64,000 nt of DNA from Hofstenia miamia. Its lineage: Eukaryota > Xenacoelomorpha > Acoela. The DNA lies in contig SCFE01000062.1 of the NCBI GenBank assembly GCA_004352715.1, positions 998,196 through 1,062,195 of the forward strand, in the 5' to 3' direction. The notes beneath the pieces were generated by a model, which worked only from the letters and a program-made list of their open reading frames with translations, searched no databases and was not told the DNA's origin. How positions within the stretch are numbered: position 1 is the first letter of the stretch; each line of letters opens with the position of its first letter. This document shows positions 1 through 10,767 of this stretch, one piece after another. Both the position numbers and the translations under genes were made by a program.

Positions 1-1110
1 CAAAATATATTACAACTAACCGTGGGGTACCTCAGGGCACAGTTCTTGGCCCCATCCTATTCTCACTCTACGTAAATGATATAACGAAACAGATAAAAAA
101 CAGTAATATTTATCAATATGCGGGCGATACCTGCCTCATAAGTACTAATGTATTTCCTTTAATGCTACAAAAATTCTCCAAAATGACATCGAACATTTAA
201 CAAAGTATTTCTCAAATAATCAATTGAAAGTAAATATTGAAAAAACACAATTTATAATTTTCTCGCCTAAAACATTTAAAAATCTCACAAAAGACATTGA
301 ACTAAATATAAATCAAGTACCAATAAAGCAAAGTGAATCAATAAATTATTTAGGTGTTGAGATTGACAATGATTTAAATTTCGAACAATTTTTAATGACT
401 AAAATTAAAAAAATGGCTTCTGGAGTTAGGTATCTTTACCATCTGCGAAACGTCTCAAATATATATCACAAACAATTAATAAATTCTTTTTGTTTATCTC
501 ATTTTCAATATTGCTCATTTCTCTTTACAAACATAAATTCAAAATATCGCATACTTCTGTCTAAAACTTTCAATTGGTCTCTTAAAACACTTAACTTTGC
601 GCAAAAACATGACAGTTCATCCGTCTATCGAATTCAATATAAAATATTAGCTCCTTATTACAGAATTCAAATGCATATGGTATCAATATTATTTAAGTGT
701 AAATCTGGTACACCTTCTCTTTCATTTTTAAAACAATATATTACGTTAAATGAACGTTCTCAAAAATTTTTATGCTTAGATAGACATTCAAATAGTTTTC
801 ACCACATGGAAACTAAAATTTGGAATAACTTAGACCATGAAATTAAAATGGAAATTAACTACAAACAATTTAGAAAAAAAGTGCGAACATTCCTCTTTCA
901 CAGACAATGCATACTTAATGACAATAATACACTACACTCCTTCGAAAATTTCGTATGATCATAGATAATGTACACACGCACACACAAATCCCCAACAAAC
1001 ACACACCACACAATAATATATTAGATGTTACTATTATTTTGTAAATAGTTTTTTTAGTTTATATTCTTGTACTAAAGAATTTTTTGCAATAAATTGCTTT
1101 TGACTCTTAT
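1..1110 (+). mobile_element. Degraded non-LTR retrotransposon (LINE), 3' part of reverse transcriptase
   Basis: From base 3 the frame reads the RT block GVPQGTVLGPILFSLYVNDI, then YAGDT at 117-131 where the family has YADD, so the first catalytic Asp is Gly. A frameshift near 170-185 moves the reading into the frame starting at 179, which stays open to the stop at 956-958 and carries the usual downstream LINE pattern: KVNIEKTQ, NYLGVEID, and a C-terminal TKIWNNLDHEIK segment. An AATAAA at 1088-1093 probably marks the 3' end. The 5' part lies outside the window. The broken catalytic motif plus the frameshift make this a dead copy. The clade (jockey- or CR1-like) cannot be decided by eye. Confidence 0.85.
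179..958 (+). pseudogene. RT C-terminal fragment of the LINE
   Basis: This is the second open segment of the LINE reverse transcriptase, continuing the polymerase after the frameshift. It starts QNDIEHLTKYFSNNQLKVN, the thumb-proximal region that follows YADD in non-LTR RTs, and runs about 259 codons to TGA. No native start exists; the frame is simply entered by the frameshift. It encodes no cellular function. Confidence 0.75.
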
Positions 1111-1993
1111 TGTTGTTTGGTCAGCGTGAAAAGATAAAATTCCGACTCAAACAAAAGTTGATAATAAGAATTTGTGAGCAATAAATGACATTTTTCCTTT
1201 TAATGATACAAAATGTAGTAAATTGATTTTTAATTTTCCATTTTTCTAATGGCGGCATTAATTAGCATTTTCTGTTAATCACTTTAAAGGCATTGAAAAA
1301 ACACTGAAAACGGAACTTACACTTAGTAATTATATTCGTATATTGGTGAGACGCCTGAAGAAGATACAATACCCTTCAATGAGAATGAGAGCGGCAGGAT
1401 TTATTTAAGTGATGTAAACGCATCTTTTAAATATTAAACTTCATCTAAGATTCTAATAATGTTTGGTTCAGATTTCAAAAAATCTTTGAATACTGTATAT
1501 GAGTAAAAATGGCATTAGAACTCCATAGTATCCCTAAATTGCTATATCAAGATTAGGAAGCCTACTGTAGCGTATAATGAAATGATGATTTTTTCATTCA
1601 CTTTTGCTTGAAAAATGTTCGTCTGGATCTGAGAGAATGATCTTACCTGTAAATTACCTAAACAGTTTTGACAAGTCTTATAAGAGTATAAAAAATTTTT
1701 TTAATTTTTTAAATTTTTTTATGCGAAACCTGTATTTAGCTTACGAAAATAAAGTGTATAATAACAATAACAATTATTACATTAATCGATTTTCAAAAAG
1801 TTTAAGGGTGTTGAAAACTTATCGAAAAAACTTTTATGTTTACTTCATGATAATGTCCTTTATATTACATGATTATTGAAATGCTTTTATACGTACTGAA
1901 CAATATGATCGTTTATATAAGTGGAGAGATTCCACACAACATTTCTAATGCAATAATAATAGTAAGAGTTAAATTCCTAGTTTTTCATATGCA
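1111..1993. other. Gene-free stretch
   Basis: AT-rich sequence between the LINE and the MITE. I see no coding similarity, RNA gene or repeat structure worth naming. Confidence 0.6.
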
Positions 1994-2001
1994 GACGTAA
2001 C

Positions 2002-2186
2002 CAGTGGCGGTGGAAGCAGGGGGCAGAAGAGCAGAAAGGCAGTTGCCTCTCTTAAAATTGAAATTTCAAAAAAGCCTCCTTAGATTTTATAACTTAAGCA
2101 GTAAAAGTATTCTTAAGTTAGTATGTTAGGCAGAATATGTACCTTGCCCTCCCCCTTAGCGAAAATTTTTTTTTTCACCACCACTG
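2002..2186. mobile_element. hAT-type MITE (185 bp)
   Basis: The left end reads CAGTGGCGGTGGAAGC and the right end, reverse complemented, CAGTGGTGGTGAAAAA. The ends are flanked by 8-bp direct repeats GACGTAAC (1994-2001) and AACGTAAC (2187-2194), 7 of 8 matching. CAGTGG termini with 8-bp target duplications are the hallmark of hAT transposons. The element is far too short to encode a transposase, so it would have been moved in trans. Confidence 0.8.
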
Positions 2187-2194
2187 AACGTAAC

Positions 2195-2998
2195 TAAGGT
2201 GCAAATAGAGCTTAATTCAAATCGTCAAAGCGACATGTTGACGAATTTTCATTGTAGTTTTATTGTAGTAATCTTTAAACAATCTTTTTAGTACTTGTTA
2301 ATTGTGCTTCACTGCAGCTTCCGGAAAATTAGAAAAATTGCAAATAAAAGATGCTCAACCTCTTTGAAGTATTCGAAACCACTACTTTGCAAATTTTTTA
2401 AAATTGCCAGTATCCATTCAAGAACATCAAGTTATTGTAAATAAACAACACTGCCAGTCGCATGCATATAACAACAAGGTGAAAGACTGCTTTTCAAGTC
2501 TTTAATAACTAAAAATTCTGACTAATATGAGCTTTTAAAAAGGCAACGATAATTAACACTAGAAAGGCGAAGATAATTCAAAATAACATTTAAGCCTTTT
2601 TTGTTTGCTTCTTTATGTATTCAGCAAAAACACTAGCAGGTACATATAATTCCAATTATGTTGATATTCTCATTGAATGTGCTATTATTAAAAATTTTGT
2701 TTCTCTTCAATAATTTTTGGACTTAAAACATGAGATGTAAATATATTCTCCAGAAGTGCTCACTGTTCTATTATTAATTTTTGTTAATGTCACCAAGATA
2801 AGGTCAATGAAGTGTACCATTCTACCCATAATATGATATAGATACTTGAACACAATCAATTTCTCTACAATAATTTGAGTATAAATATAGCTAAATAATT
2901 AGTAAAATAATAAACAAAGCACTTTGCAACGCCTGTTATACATAAATTTCTAGTACTAAAATTAGTAAGTATAGTTATTAGTAGATGAGTTAATTAGA
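2195..2998. other. Gene-free stretch
   Basis: AT-rich intergenic sequence downstream of the first SDR gene. No supported feature seen. Confidence 0.55.
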
Positions 2999-3004
2999 TT
3001 TATT
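2999..3004 (-). terminator. Candidate polyadenylation signal of SDR gene 1
   Basis: AATAAA on the minus strand, about 210 nt downstream of the stop codon of the gene at 3214-4029. Position and strand fit, but AT-rich DNA yields this hexamer often by chance. Confidence 0.3.
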
Positions 3005-3213
3005 GCGATTTATAAATATCCGTTTTCCTTTTATATTCAACAACCAAAAATATATGCATAAACAAAATTCTAATAAATTATAATTATTTCTGTAAGTCTA
3101 AAGTTTAAATAATTATGCCAATTGCTTAAAAAATCAAACCAAACTATTAAGAATAAAGAAATATTATGAGACATATTTTCGGATTTTACTTCATAAATAC
3201 TGAAAAAGGAATG

Positions 3214-4029
3214 CTAGATTGAAATTCCTTGATATTCATGAAACTTTGGTTTTTCTTGTTGAGAACTAACATAAAACAAGTTTTTGCCATGCACTTCTTG
3301 ATCATTAATAAGTTGTAGGTATAGTTTTACAGCGGTCTCGATGGGTATCATATGTTGGTATGGAAACCTTTCCAACATTTCATCACGAAACATGTTGATG
3401 CTGTCTACAGAAGGGAAATCATCAAGTGCATTACCTTGCTTGAAAGGATCCTGCTTGAGAATTGCAGTTTCAGTGTAGCCTAAGCACACCGAGTTAATTC
3501 GGACGCCATGCTGCTTCAAAAAGCCAGGCAGCGTTCCAAGAGAACGAGTTAAAGCGGTTATTGCATGTTTTGTGGAACCATACGCGGGCACAGGGAACTG
3601 ACCTAATCCTGAGACTGATGCTGAGTTTATAATTACACCCCCATTTCGACCTTTATCTTTACTCATTAGATTTATTCCAATATTGATCACTCTCATCATT
3701 GCTTTAAAATTGATGTCAATGCACCTTTCCCAGTTCAATTCATCGTAAATTCCAGCATTGTTAATAACAATATCCAATCCATCCAGAATACTATATGTTT
3801 GTTCAAACGCAGAAAGAGTTTTGTCTCTATCAAGTAAATCGCACTCCACGAAATAAAATTCACTCCGAGGGAATTTTTCATTCCACTCAGATTTAACGAC
3901 GTCCCATAAATCCTTTCGAACATCAAGGATCGCTACACTGCACTCATTGTCTAGGAGTTTTTCACTAACGGCCTTTCCTATGCCTTGTGCTCCTCCAGTA
4001 ACAATAGCCTTTTTGGGGGTGACAGACAT
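3214..4029 (-). CDS. Classical SDR, 15-hydroxyprostaglandin dehydrogenase-type (paralogue 1)
   Basis: Complete 271-residue short-chain dehydrogenase/reductase; human 15-PGDH has 266. Visible motifs: nucleotide-binding TGGAQGIG (residues 11-18), Asp36 after the second beta strand (favours NAD over NADP), NNAG (90-93), catalytic Ser138, Tyr150 and Lys154 in the segment around PAYGSTKHA, and the VCLG loop near 181-184. By family it should oxidise a secondary hydroxyl (prostanoid, steroid or related lipid) with NAD in the cytosol; the substrate is inference. No signal peptide or membrane segment is evident. The ATG has A at -3 and aligns with the start of paralogue 2. The gene is uninterrupted, whereas vertebrate HPGD has several introns. 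Roughly 55-60% identical by eye to the gene at 8193-9011, same strand, so a tandem duplicate. Confidence 0.92.
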   Translation of the reverse strand: MSVTPKKAIVTGGAQGIGKAVSEKLLDNECSVAILDVRKDLWDVVKSEWNEKFPRSEFYFVECDLLDRDKTLSAFEQTYSILDGLDIVINNAGIYDELNWERCIDINFKAMMRVINIGINLMSKDKGRNGGVIINSASVSGLGQFPVPAYGSTKHAITALTRSLGTLPGFLKQHGVRINSVCLGYTETAILKQDPFKQGNALDDFPSVDSINMFRDEMLERFPYQHMIPIETAVKLYLQLINDQEVHGKNLFYVSSQQEKPKFHEYQGISI

Positions 4030-4071
4030 CCTCTTTCAACTTACTACTACGAAAAAAGAACATTCCTCTAA

Positions 4072-4082
4072 GCTATATATAG
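4072..4082 (-). promoter_or_regulatory. Possible TATA box of SDR gene 1
   Basis: A palindromic TATATATA block lies 43-53 nt upstream of the ATG. A TSS about 25-30 nt downstream would give a very short 5' UTR. Weak evidence in AT-rich DNA. Confidence 0.25.
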
Positions 4083-4700
4083 ATGCCATTGCTTGAAAGT
4101 CAATTTAACTATTTATGATTAGATTTATGTCATCAACCTCAAATGTTAAATTTAGACTAGATAAGTCAATAGAAGTAATTGCACGATACATTTAGGAGTT
4201 TTTAAAGTTATTATTACCCTGTATATGATTTACAATATAAATTTTTATTACTCCAAATTTTTTTTTCAATATGAATTATAATTACTAAGGCATCTAAAAT
4301 ATGCAAAATAGTCCAATTTGACCACTTAGACATTCTAGTAATAAGTCTTATTTTCATCGAATCAATCTGAAATATGCATTCATATTCAAATAATTAAGTT
4401 GGAGAACATTCAAATTCATTTCACGATCGTCTGGGAATAGCAACCTGTAGTTAAAAACAGTCGAACATATTTTTGTTTTCACCACTTTCAGTTTAAAGAA
4501 ATTTATTAAGCTATTGTGCCATATCAATAGATCATAAGTTCTTTAGATCTCAATTGTATTTACTTACACAGAGATGGACATCGTATTAAGGCAAATGGGC
4601 CGGAGCAATAAAGCGAACTTTCAAAAACCCAGATTAACTATTACGAAACATGCACGTAAATCTACCCAAATGCAGTGAATACTATATATTTAATGCAATC

Positions 4701-4735
4701 ATTTCATTATTCAACACGGTGTTGAATAATGAAAT
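4701..4735. repeat. 35-nt near-perfect palindrome
   Basis: Two 17-nt arms (4701-4717 and 4719-4735) are exact reverse complements around a single G. The centre reads TTCAACACGGTGTTGAA. Confidence 0.85.
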
Positions 4736-6199
4736 TTACATTTTTAGGATTTCGAGTTGAAGAATATGATTGTCAGATGGGTACTTCATCAAACAAATAT
4801 TCATGAAAATGGTAGCTTTCAATATATCAGGCTATCGGAGAATCATTTGAGTAGGGCTAGAATGGGCTGAATTAGTGTAAATATATATAACCACAGTCAA
4901 ATTCGGGTGGGCTTTCAACCCATTTAAGTCTTTGACTTAGCCAATTCAGGCTTGGCTTTTTGGGGCGCCTAAGCCTTGGAGAAGATTGGATTATAATATT
5001 AAGGCAAAATTTTGAACAAATATTCCTTATATCAGCACTATTAAATTCGAATATTCAGAATTTTGATGGTGTCATAATTTAAAAATTTTAAAATAAAAAA
5101 ATTTAAAGATATCAAAATTAATGCAAATTTCTATATATTTTCTTGCCAAGCATCTACTTCCTTCAAAGTTTGGATTCAAATAAAATTTATGAAAAAATAT
5201 ACGAAAGTTTCACAAGAAATAGGAAGAATACCCCACAATTGAAAAACAATATCATACATTAAATGAACATTCTTTTTGGTTACGTCCTCTAATAAGAGTT
5301 AAGACATGTCATCAAGTCTCATTAAGAAAGCTCCACAACTTTTTGAATAGTAATCAAGAGGAATATTTACTTCTGCAATTGTTTCAAAAGTCATTGACAT
5401 TTAGGCATCAAATAGCAGATTTCATAAACTGTTTGCATAATTATTAATGCAATTATTTAACTAAATACTTGCGATATCAATCAAATTTCTGTAAACAGGT
5501 TTGTCTACAGTTTTGTAAATATATTTAATGGCTTGAAGTCTAGACAGGTGTAAGTATATAATTTCTGGCATTCTAACAAAAATCTGTATAAAACAACACT
5601 ATAAATTAGTTGTTAATTCGATATTTTATCAAATAAAATTTATTTATTGTTTAAAAATATAGGCATCAAATATACTTTGAGCATAGAAGATGTCACGTAG
5701 ACAATCAAGTGAATATCCATCTCGATATTCACTGCTCAAGAAGCAATAATTTAATCCTTGAAATACATTTAACATGGAAAACTGTTTTGTATTACTTGTG
5801 TATGTAAGTATTTAATGTTGCACAATTATTGAAATTTTTATAAGTGACATTCTTTTCATACATTGCAACTATGATGTTGTACTTAAAAGAAATCTTGGGA
5901 TTTAAATAAAAAATTTGAACAAAAATAATCCGTTTCAGAATGCTATAATTTGAAAAGCATTTAAATATACATTAATAATGATACCATCAATGAATACTAA
6001 GTTAGAAGAAAAATTCTGGAAGTCTTAATAAAATTAATTTGAGCAAACCTATTTATGAAGATGTTGGTAAAAGAATTCAATATCGATTTTAGTAAAAGCA
6101 TGCAACAGAAAAATTGTTTCGAAATTAATGAAACTCGTTATGCTGTTAACGAATTTGGTTGGAATTTTACATATATTCCTAGAACTATGACATTTTAGC

Positions 6200-6690
6200 T
6201 ATGGCTAACTGTGCATATGAGCTAATTAAGAAAGACATGGCGTTGGAGGCCTTATATATATTTTTAAGTAATTGATTTATTGATTTGACAAAACTGGGAG
6301 TTGTCAACTTGAACAAGCAGTATCAGTATGTTGTCTGATGCCTGGCCCATCGACAAAGAATACTGAAAGTAATGAAACAATATCCCTGATTGCTGTAAAT
6401 CGCTTGAAGAAAGATAGTTAAGCTAGCGGCGGCTTTCCAAATTGAAATATTAATATCTTGCATTTTGACTTGCAAATCAAATTATATAAATTTTCTTTTT
6501 GATGTTTTCAGCAAATAAAAAAAACTATTTTGCAAATGCAGCTTCAAAAACCCTACGTTTTTATAATAATATCATAATAATACTAAAATCTAAATTGAAG
6601 TGAGTTTACAATTTTAATAAACAAAATAGTCGGAACTTTTCAAGAGTTAATGAAAATATTTTCAAAAGTGTTGCCTGCATTTTCAGTCGA
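6200..6690. repeat. Diverged direct repeat, copy 1
   Basis: Shares ordered blocks with 6898-7360: a GTGCATATG start, an AATTGATttATT block, a TTTTGACTTGCAAAT-like block and an AAGAGTTAATGAA block. Spacing between copies is about 700 bp. Both copies are full of stops in the frames I tried, so I cannot assign them to a transposon or pseudogene family. Confidence 0.5.
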
Positions 6691-6897
6691 TGTCTAGGAA
6701 GACTCTATTGATAGAGATATATATTTAGTTGCTATCATAATTTAGCATCTCAACATCATTTAAGTGATTGGTATATATAAGCATAAAATAAAAGGAATTG
6801 CATCTTATTTAAAGCTCAATATTCTTTTATCTTTGCGATTAAATTGAGTGATCAAGTTTTTTTTGCATTACTTATATTTCAAAATCAATGATCTTGT

Positions 6898-7360
6898 AAA
6901 TGTGGCTATTGTGCATATGGGATAATTAAAAAATACTAAAAGTTTTAAATAATTGATGTATTAATTTGACTAAATTGGCGATGTTAGGTTTCAACAAACA
7001 GTAAGGTGTCTGCGCCAAGGACAACGACAGGAAATACAGAATGTGGTTAAACACTCTCCTTGTGCTAATGAAAAACCATATTATGCCTAGTTTCATCTTC
7101 CCAAGCTAAAATACTAAAATTTTGCACTTTGAGTTACAAATGAAGATCTGAAGGATTTCTTGGTAATGTCTATGAGTTTTTCTTAATAGTGCTAAGATAC
7201 TTTTGAATTGATTTCTAAATTTAATGAACAAAATTATAGGCGGTAGTCAGTGTCTTCATCGTAAAAAATAATTTAATCAAAAAATACTATTGCGAACATT
7301 TATAAAAACATCTATCAAGAGATTAATGAATTTTTTAAAAATGTCTGAATATGCAGACAA
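6898..7360. repeat. Diverged direct repeat, copy 2
   Basis: Second copy of the repeat at 6200-6690, same order of matching blocks, with many substitutions and small indels. Its origin is unknown. Confidence 0.5.
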
Positions 7361-7621
7361 TGTGGGTTATCGTAACATTAAGCAGACAAGAACAATGGAT
7401 AGTCCACGATCCATGGTAGACATTTAATCTTGAAACTCTGGCAACTCCTGGTGACCAGTGTTGATCTATATTGAGTTTGATCAGCGGCAGAAAGACGAAG
7501 CAATAGCCTCTATCTTGAGAAGTACACGAATCTTCCTGCTTTCACAAATCGAGGCTGTCAAAAATAGTATATAAGTAGTTCGGTGAGTCAATTATGTCAC
7601 ACCCACCCCACAGTACCCTCC

Positions 7622-7660
7622 TCACACACACACACACACACACATGCACACACACACATA
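7622..7660. repeat. (CA)n microsatellite
   Basis: Runs of CACACA interrupted once by TG. Confidence 0.95.
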
Positions 7661-8005
7661 TTGAATTGCTACAATAAGTTCAACAGAATTGATATTTTAA
7701 CCGAATTGCAATTTGTACTTTAAAAGTTATATGAAATTGCATGTAGTAAGCAAGAATAGATGCTGTTCAAAGATTTACTAAGATCGGAAGCCAGAATCAA
7801 CGCTGAAGTTAATCTCTGGTGTGCTAAATATAAAAGTACTACGTAGACCTTTATTTTTTGAAATCCACATGGCTCTCTTGAAATGAAGATAGTATATATC
7901 TGTTTGCTACATAAATATTCAGATATTTTTGCGAAGAAGCTTATCAGGGCTATTGTGTGTAATTATAGTAGAGTAGGATCCCCAGTATTTCATATTATGA
8001 CCACA

Positions 8006-8011
8006 TTTATT
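8006..8011 (-). terminator. Candidate polyadenylation signal of SDR gene 2
   Basis: AATAAA on the minus strand, 182 nt beyond the stop codon of the gene at 8193-9011. If it is used, the GAT repeat at 8059-8151 lies in the 3' UTR. Confidence 0.3.
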
Positions 8012-8058
8012 CTATTAATAACGTCAATATCTGCTATAAATACAAACGATTTCAAACA

Positions 8059-8072
8059 ATGATGATGATAAC

Positions 8073-8151
<79 letters not shown>
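8059..8151. repeat. (GAT)n trinucleotide microsatellite next to SDR gene 2
   Basis: About 30 GAT units with three interruptions, starting some 40 nt past the stop codon of SDR gene 2. On the minus strand it reads as CAT repeats, which produces a spurious poly-His open frame. Confidence 0.95.
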
Positions 8152-8152
<1 letters not shown>

Positions 8153-8192
8153 CAATGGTAAACAGAAATCATCACTATATTTTTATGCAAAT

Positions 8193-9011
8193 TTAAGGTC
8201 TCTCAATTCCTTCATATTCATGAAAAAGTGGTTTTTCTTGCTGTATTCCTGCGTAGAAAAGATTTTTAGCATGGACTGTCTTATCTTGAATTAGTTGCAA
8301 GTACAGACTAGCTGCCTTCTCTATTGGAATCATAGCTTCAAATGGATATTGCTTCCACATTTGATCTCGGAAATTATTAAGTAAAGAAATAGAGGGAAAA
8401 TCATCAAGACGTTCACCTTGCTTGATGTATTCCTGGCGAACTAGCTTTGTTTTCGTAAACCCTAAGCAAACCGAATTCACACGAACACCATGTAGAGCTA
8501 GAAATTCGGGGATTTTTTCTATTGAACGGGTGAAGGCTGTGATGCCGTGTTTTGCCGCTGCATAAGCAGGGAAAGGAAAATTTGCTAGTCCTGCACAAGA
8601 AGCAGAATTTACAACTACACCACCTCTTCCTCCATTTGTCAAACTCATGAGGTTTACTCCAATGTATGCAACTCGTATCATTGCCTTGAAGTCTATATCC
8701 AAACAAATATCCCAATTGAGTTCATCCGAAACTCCAGCGTTATTTATGACAATATCTAACCCATCTAGCAGTTGGTGAGCTTTTTCAAATGAAGAAATAG
8801 TTTCTTTCCTATTCAGAAGATTACACATAACAAAATGAAACTGACGACAAGGAAACTTATTTATCCACTCTTTCCTTAACTGCTCCCATTTATCTTCTTG
8901 AACATCTAATATAACAACATTGCACCCATTCTCCAGAAGTTTTTCAGCAACACAGAGGCCGATTCCTTGTAGTCCTCCAGTTACAATAGCTTTGTTGTTC
9001 TCAAGCGACAT
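8193..9011 (-). CDS. Classical SDR, 15-hydroxyprostaglandin dehydrogenase-type (paralogue 2)
   Basis: Complete 272-residue SDR. Motifs: TGGLQGIG (11-18), Asp36, NNAG (90-93), Ser138, Tyr150 and Lys154 in PAYAAAKHG, and VCLG. Asp36 predicts NAD use; the likely chemistry is oxidation of a lipid or steroid hydroxyl, with the substrate unknown. The frame is open for another 51 codons upstream (to 9164) and that stretch is hydrophobic. I chose the ATG at 9011 because it aligns with the start of paralogue 1 (MSLENNKAIVTGG versus MSVTPKKAIVTGG) and has A at -3. Longer use would add a membrane anchor unusual for this family. No introns. The two paralogues align almost without gaps up to the last few residues. 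Confidence 0.92.
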   Translation of the reverse strand: MSLENNKAIVTGGLQGIGLCVAEKLLENGCNVVILDVQEDKWEQLRKEWINKFPCRQFHFVMCNLLNRKETISSFEKAHQLLDGLDIVINNAGVSDELNWDICLDIDFKAMIRVAYIGVNLMSLTNGGRGGVVVNSASCAGLANFPFPAYAAAKHGITAFTRSIEKIPEFLALHGVRVNSVCLGFTKTKLVRQEYIKQGERLDDFPSISLLNNFRDQMWKQYPFEAMIPIEKAASLYLQLIQDKTVHAKNLFYAGIQQEKPLFHEYEGIERP

Positions 9012-9164
9012 TTTCAGGAAGTGATTGTTTCTAAAGAAAATACAATCAGTAAACAGAGTGACATTCAAAACAATAATAAAACAACTTGAAATGAAGCAAA
9101 CATAGAAGTGCGTTAAACCTATAAAAATATATTTTTCCGTGTTCAATAAAACATACATTTGCAA

Positions 9165-9770
9165 ATTTTATTATAAACCAAGTAAAATAGATTTATAATA
9201 ACGTTATTTAAACAAGCGCTAACTTGAAATCTTACATATTTCCTGAAATCAGTTTAAAATTGGATTGGATCTGTGAGTCATAATCAAAGCTGTTCTCGAA
9301 CTCCCAAGATTTCACCTAAATTATATTACATAAAAATCTTAATAGCAATCTAAAACCTGCTAAATAGTGTTCAATTCAACTAAAACACCTTAGAATACAT
9401 AAAATCTGATGCATTAGAAAATTCATAATGGCATATATTGAAATTGACACGTTTTCATTTTTGTTGATGTCATTTATAGGCAAGCAATTATAGGTCTGAC
9501 CACAACTACTATGTTCCAAAATGAGATTTAAATTCGCAATTCAACAATAAAATAATCTTCTATCATGTGGTGTGTTCAGATTTTAGATTTCTTTATTATT
9601 TAGTGTGATACAGTGACGGATTTGAGAGGGGGTCTCAGGGGTTGCTAGACACCCCCGAACCAATATATAAGCTGGCTATTACAAACAGGTGGCTGATCGA
9701 AATATTTCTTGTGGGGTACTGAAATGTCATATATAAATTTTTTACTTGACATTGGAGATGAATAACATGA
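9165..9770. other. Gene-free stretch upstream of SDR gene 2
   Basis: Probable promoter side of SDR gene 2, but no clear core promoter is seen. A CAGTGACGG segment followed by a G-rich run near 9613-9640 resembles a hAT end; no matching second end was found. Confidence 0.45.
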
Positions 9771-9772
9771 TA

Positions 9773-9862
9773 CTATATAAATATATATATATATATATAT
9801 ATGTGTATATATATATATATATATTTATATACATAAATATATATATATATATATATATATAT
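9773..9862. repeat. (TA)n microsatellite, left of Penelope copy 1
   Basis: Long imperfect TA array with GTG and TTT interruptions. It ends about 32 bp before the Penelope terminal repeat. Confidence 0.95.
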
Positions 9863-9894
9863 GAACAAGCTAATGTGCTCAATTTAATATTTCC

Positions 9895-9924
9895 AACCGG
9901 TTTCGATTTATAAATCATCGTCAG
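9895..9924 (-). ncRNA. Minimal hammerhead-ribozyme-like motif, left Penelope terminus
   Basis: On the minus strand: CTGACGA (fits the core CUGANGA), one extra T, the self-complementary stem GATTTATAAATC, GAAA, then a palindromic ACCGGT that could form stem III only between two molecules. Minimal, possibly dimeric hammerheads have been described in Penelope flanking repeats (Cervera and de la Peña). The extra T between core and stem II departs from the consensus, and stem I pairing is poor here, so activity is uncertain. Confidence 0.5.
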
Positions 9925-10074
9925 TGTACAAATGCGTGGGATTTAATTTACAATTACTACATTAAATGATGTTGAAATATACATACACTTAAAATATGTT
10001 CAGTAAATTAGTCGTACTTTATTGACTATTTAATAGCATGTTCTTGGTTCCATTTTTTATGAATAGGGCTTCAG

Positions 10075-10272
10075 CTAATTTGGTGTTTTTGTTCTTAGTA
10101 ATATTTCAAAATTTGCTTTGTTTACTTGGTGTTCATGCAGATATATTTCACTTTTTAAGTGCCCTCTAAGATGTCCTTTGATTCTAGTTTCAAAATTTAG
10201 CTTGGTTTCTCCGATATAAAATTGGTCACATTTTTCACATTGATATTTATACACAATGGCAGAAACCAACAT
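10075..10272 (-). pseudogene. GIY-YIG endonuclease fragment of Penelope copy 1
   Basis: Sixty-five codons: SAIVYKYQCEKCDQFYIGET, then the Arg/His segment ETRIKGHLRGH. The CxxC pair and the YIGET...R...H order match the Penelope endonuclease. Disconnected from the RT part by frameshifts and stops. Confidence 0.8.
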
Positions 10273-10392
10273 TTTGTTTATAGGCTCTTTGTTTCTAAAA
10301 AATTCTGATGTCTTATTTGATGTTAGTCATATTTGTACGATCTTGGTTACTTTAAGTTTCTTGTTTATGTTCTTTATTCTTAATTTTAGAAA

Positions 10393-10611
10393 TTACTTTT
10401 TTTCCTCAATGTATGGTAGTTTCCAGTAAATTGATGTTTGATCATCTGTTGTTACTTGGTTACGTACCATATTGTTGGAAGTTAATGCTTTGTCAACGAA
10501 TTTCTTTATTAGTTTGTGTGGATAGCCATTTTTCTCTAAGATAGTGTAAAGGTTTAATATTGAATCAATTAAATTACTATAATTAGAAGAAATTTTAATA
10601 ATACGATTCAA
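10393..10611 (-). pseudogene. RT-endonuclease linker fragment of Penelope copy 1
   Basis: Seventy-two codons containing GYPHKLIKKFVDKA and IYWKLPYIEEK, the conserved stretch between RT and endonuclease in Penelope-like elements. The same blocks recur in the copies at 22.5-25.1 kb. Confidence 0.75.
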
Positions 10612-10737
10612 TAAGCATTGAATGGTATTAGTCGTATATTTGATGTCACAGTATGATTTGAATGGAATATGTAAATCAGTGTTATTTCAACATCATTTAA
10701 TGTAGTAATTGTAAAATTAATCCCACGCATTTGTACA

Positions 10738-10767
10738 CAGACGATGATTTATAAATCGAAATCGGTT
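10738..10767 (+). ncRNA. Mutated hammerhead-like motif, right Penelope terminus
   Basis: Inverted partner of the motif at 9895-9924: CAGACGA where the partner has CTGACGA, stem GATTTATAAATC intact, then GAAATCGGTT. The change in the invariant core should inactivate it. Confidence 0.4.

Larger units (their letters stand above)
4083..7620. other. Intergenic DNA between the two SDR genes
   Basis: No gene recognised in 3.5 kb. It holds a near-perfect palindrome (4701-4735) and two diverged copies of a direct repeat (about 6200-6690 and 6898-7360), listed separately. A GC-richer patch near 4850-4990 resembles a decayed hAT end, but no partner end or target duplication was found. Confidence 0.5.

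Noticed and set aside
7990-8190. Poly-His open frame on the minus strand
   Set aside because: It is the translation of the (GAT)n/(CAT)n microsatellite next to SDR gene 2.
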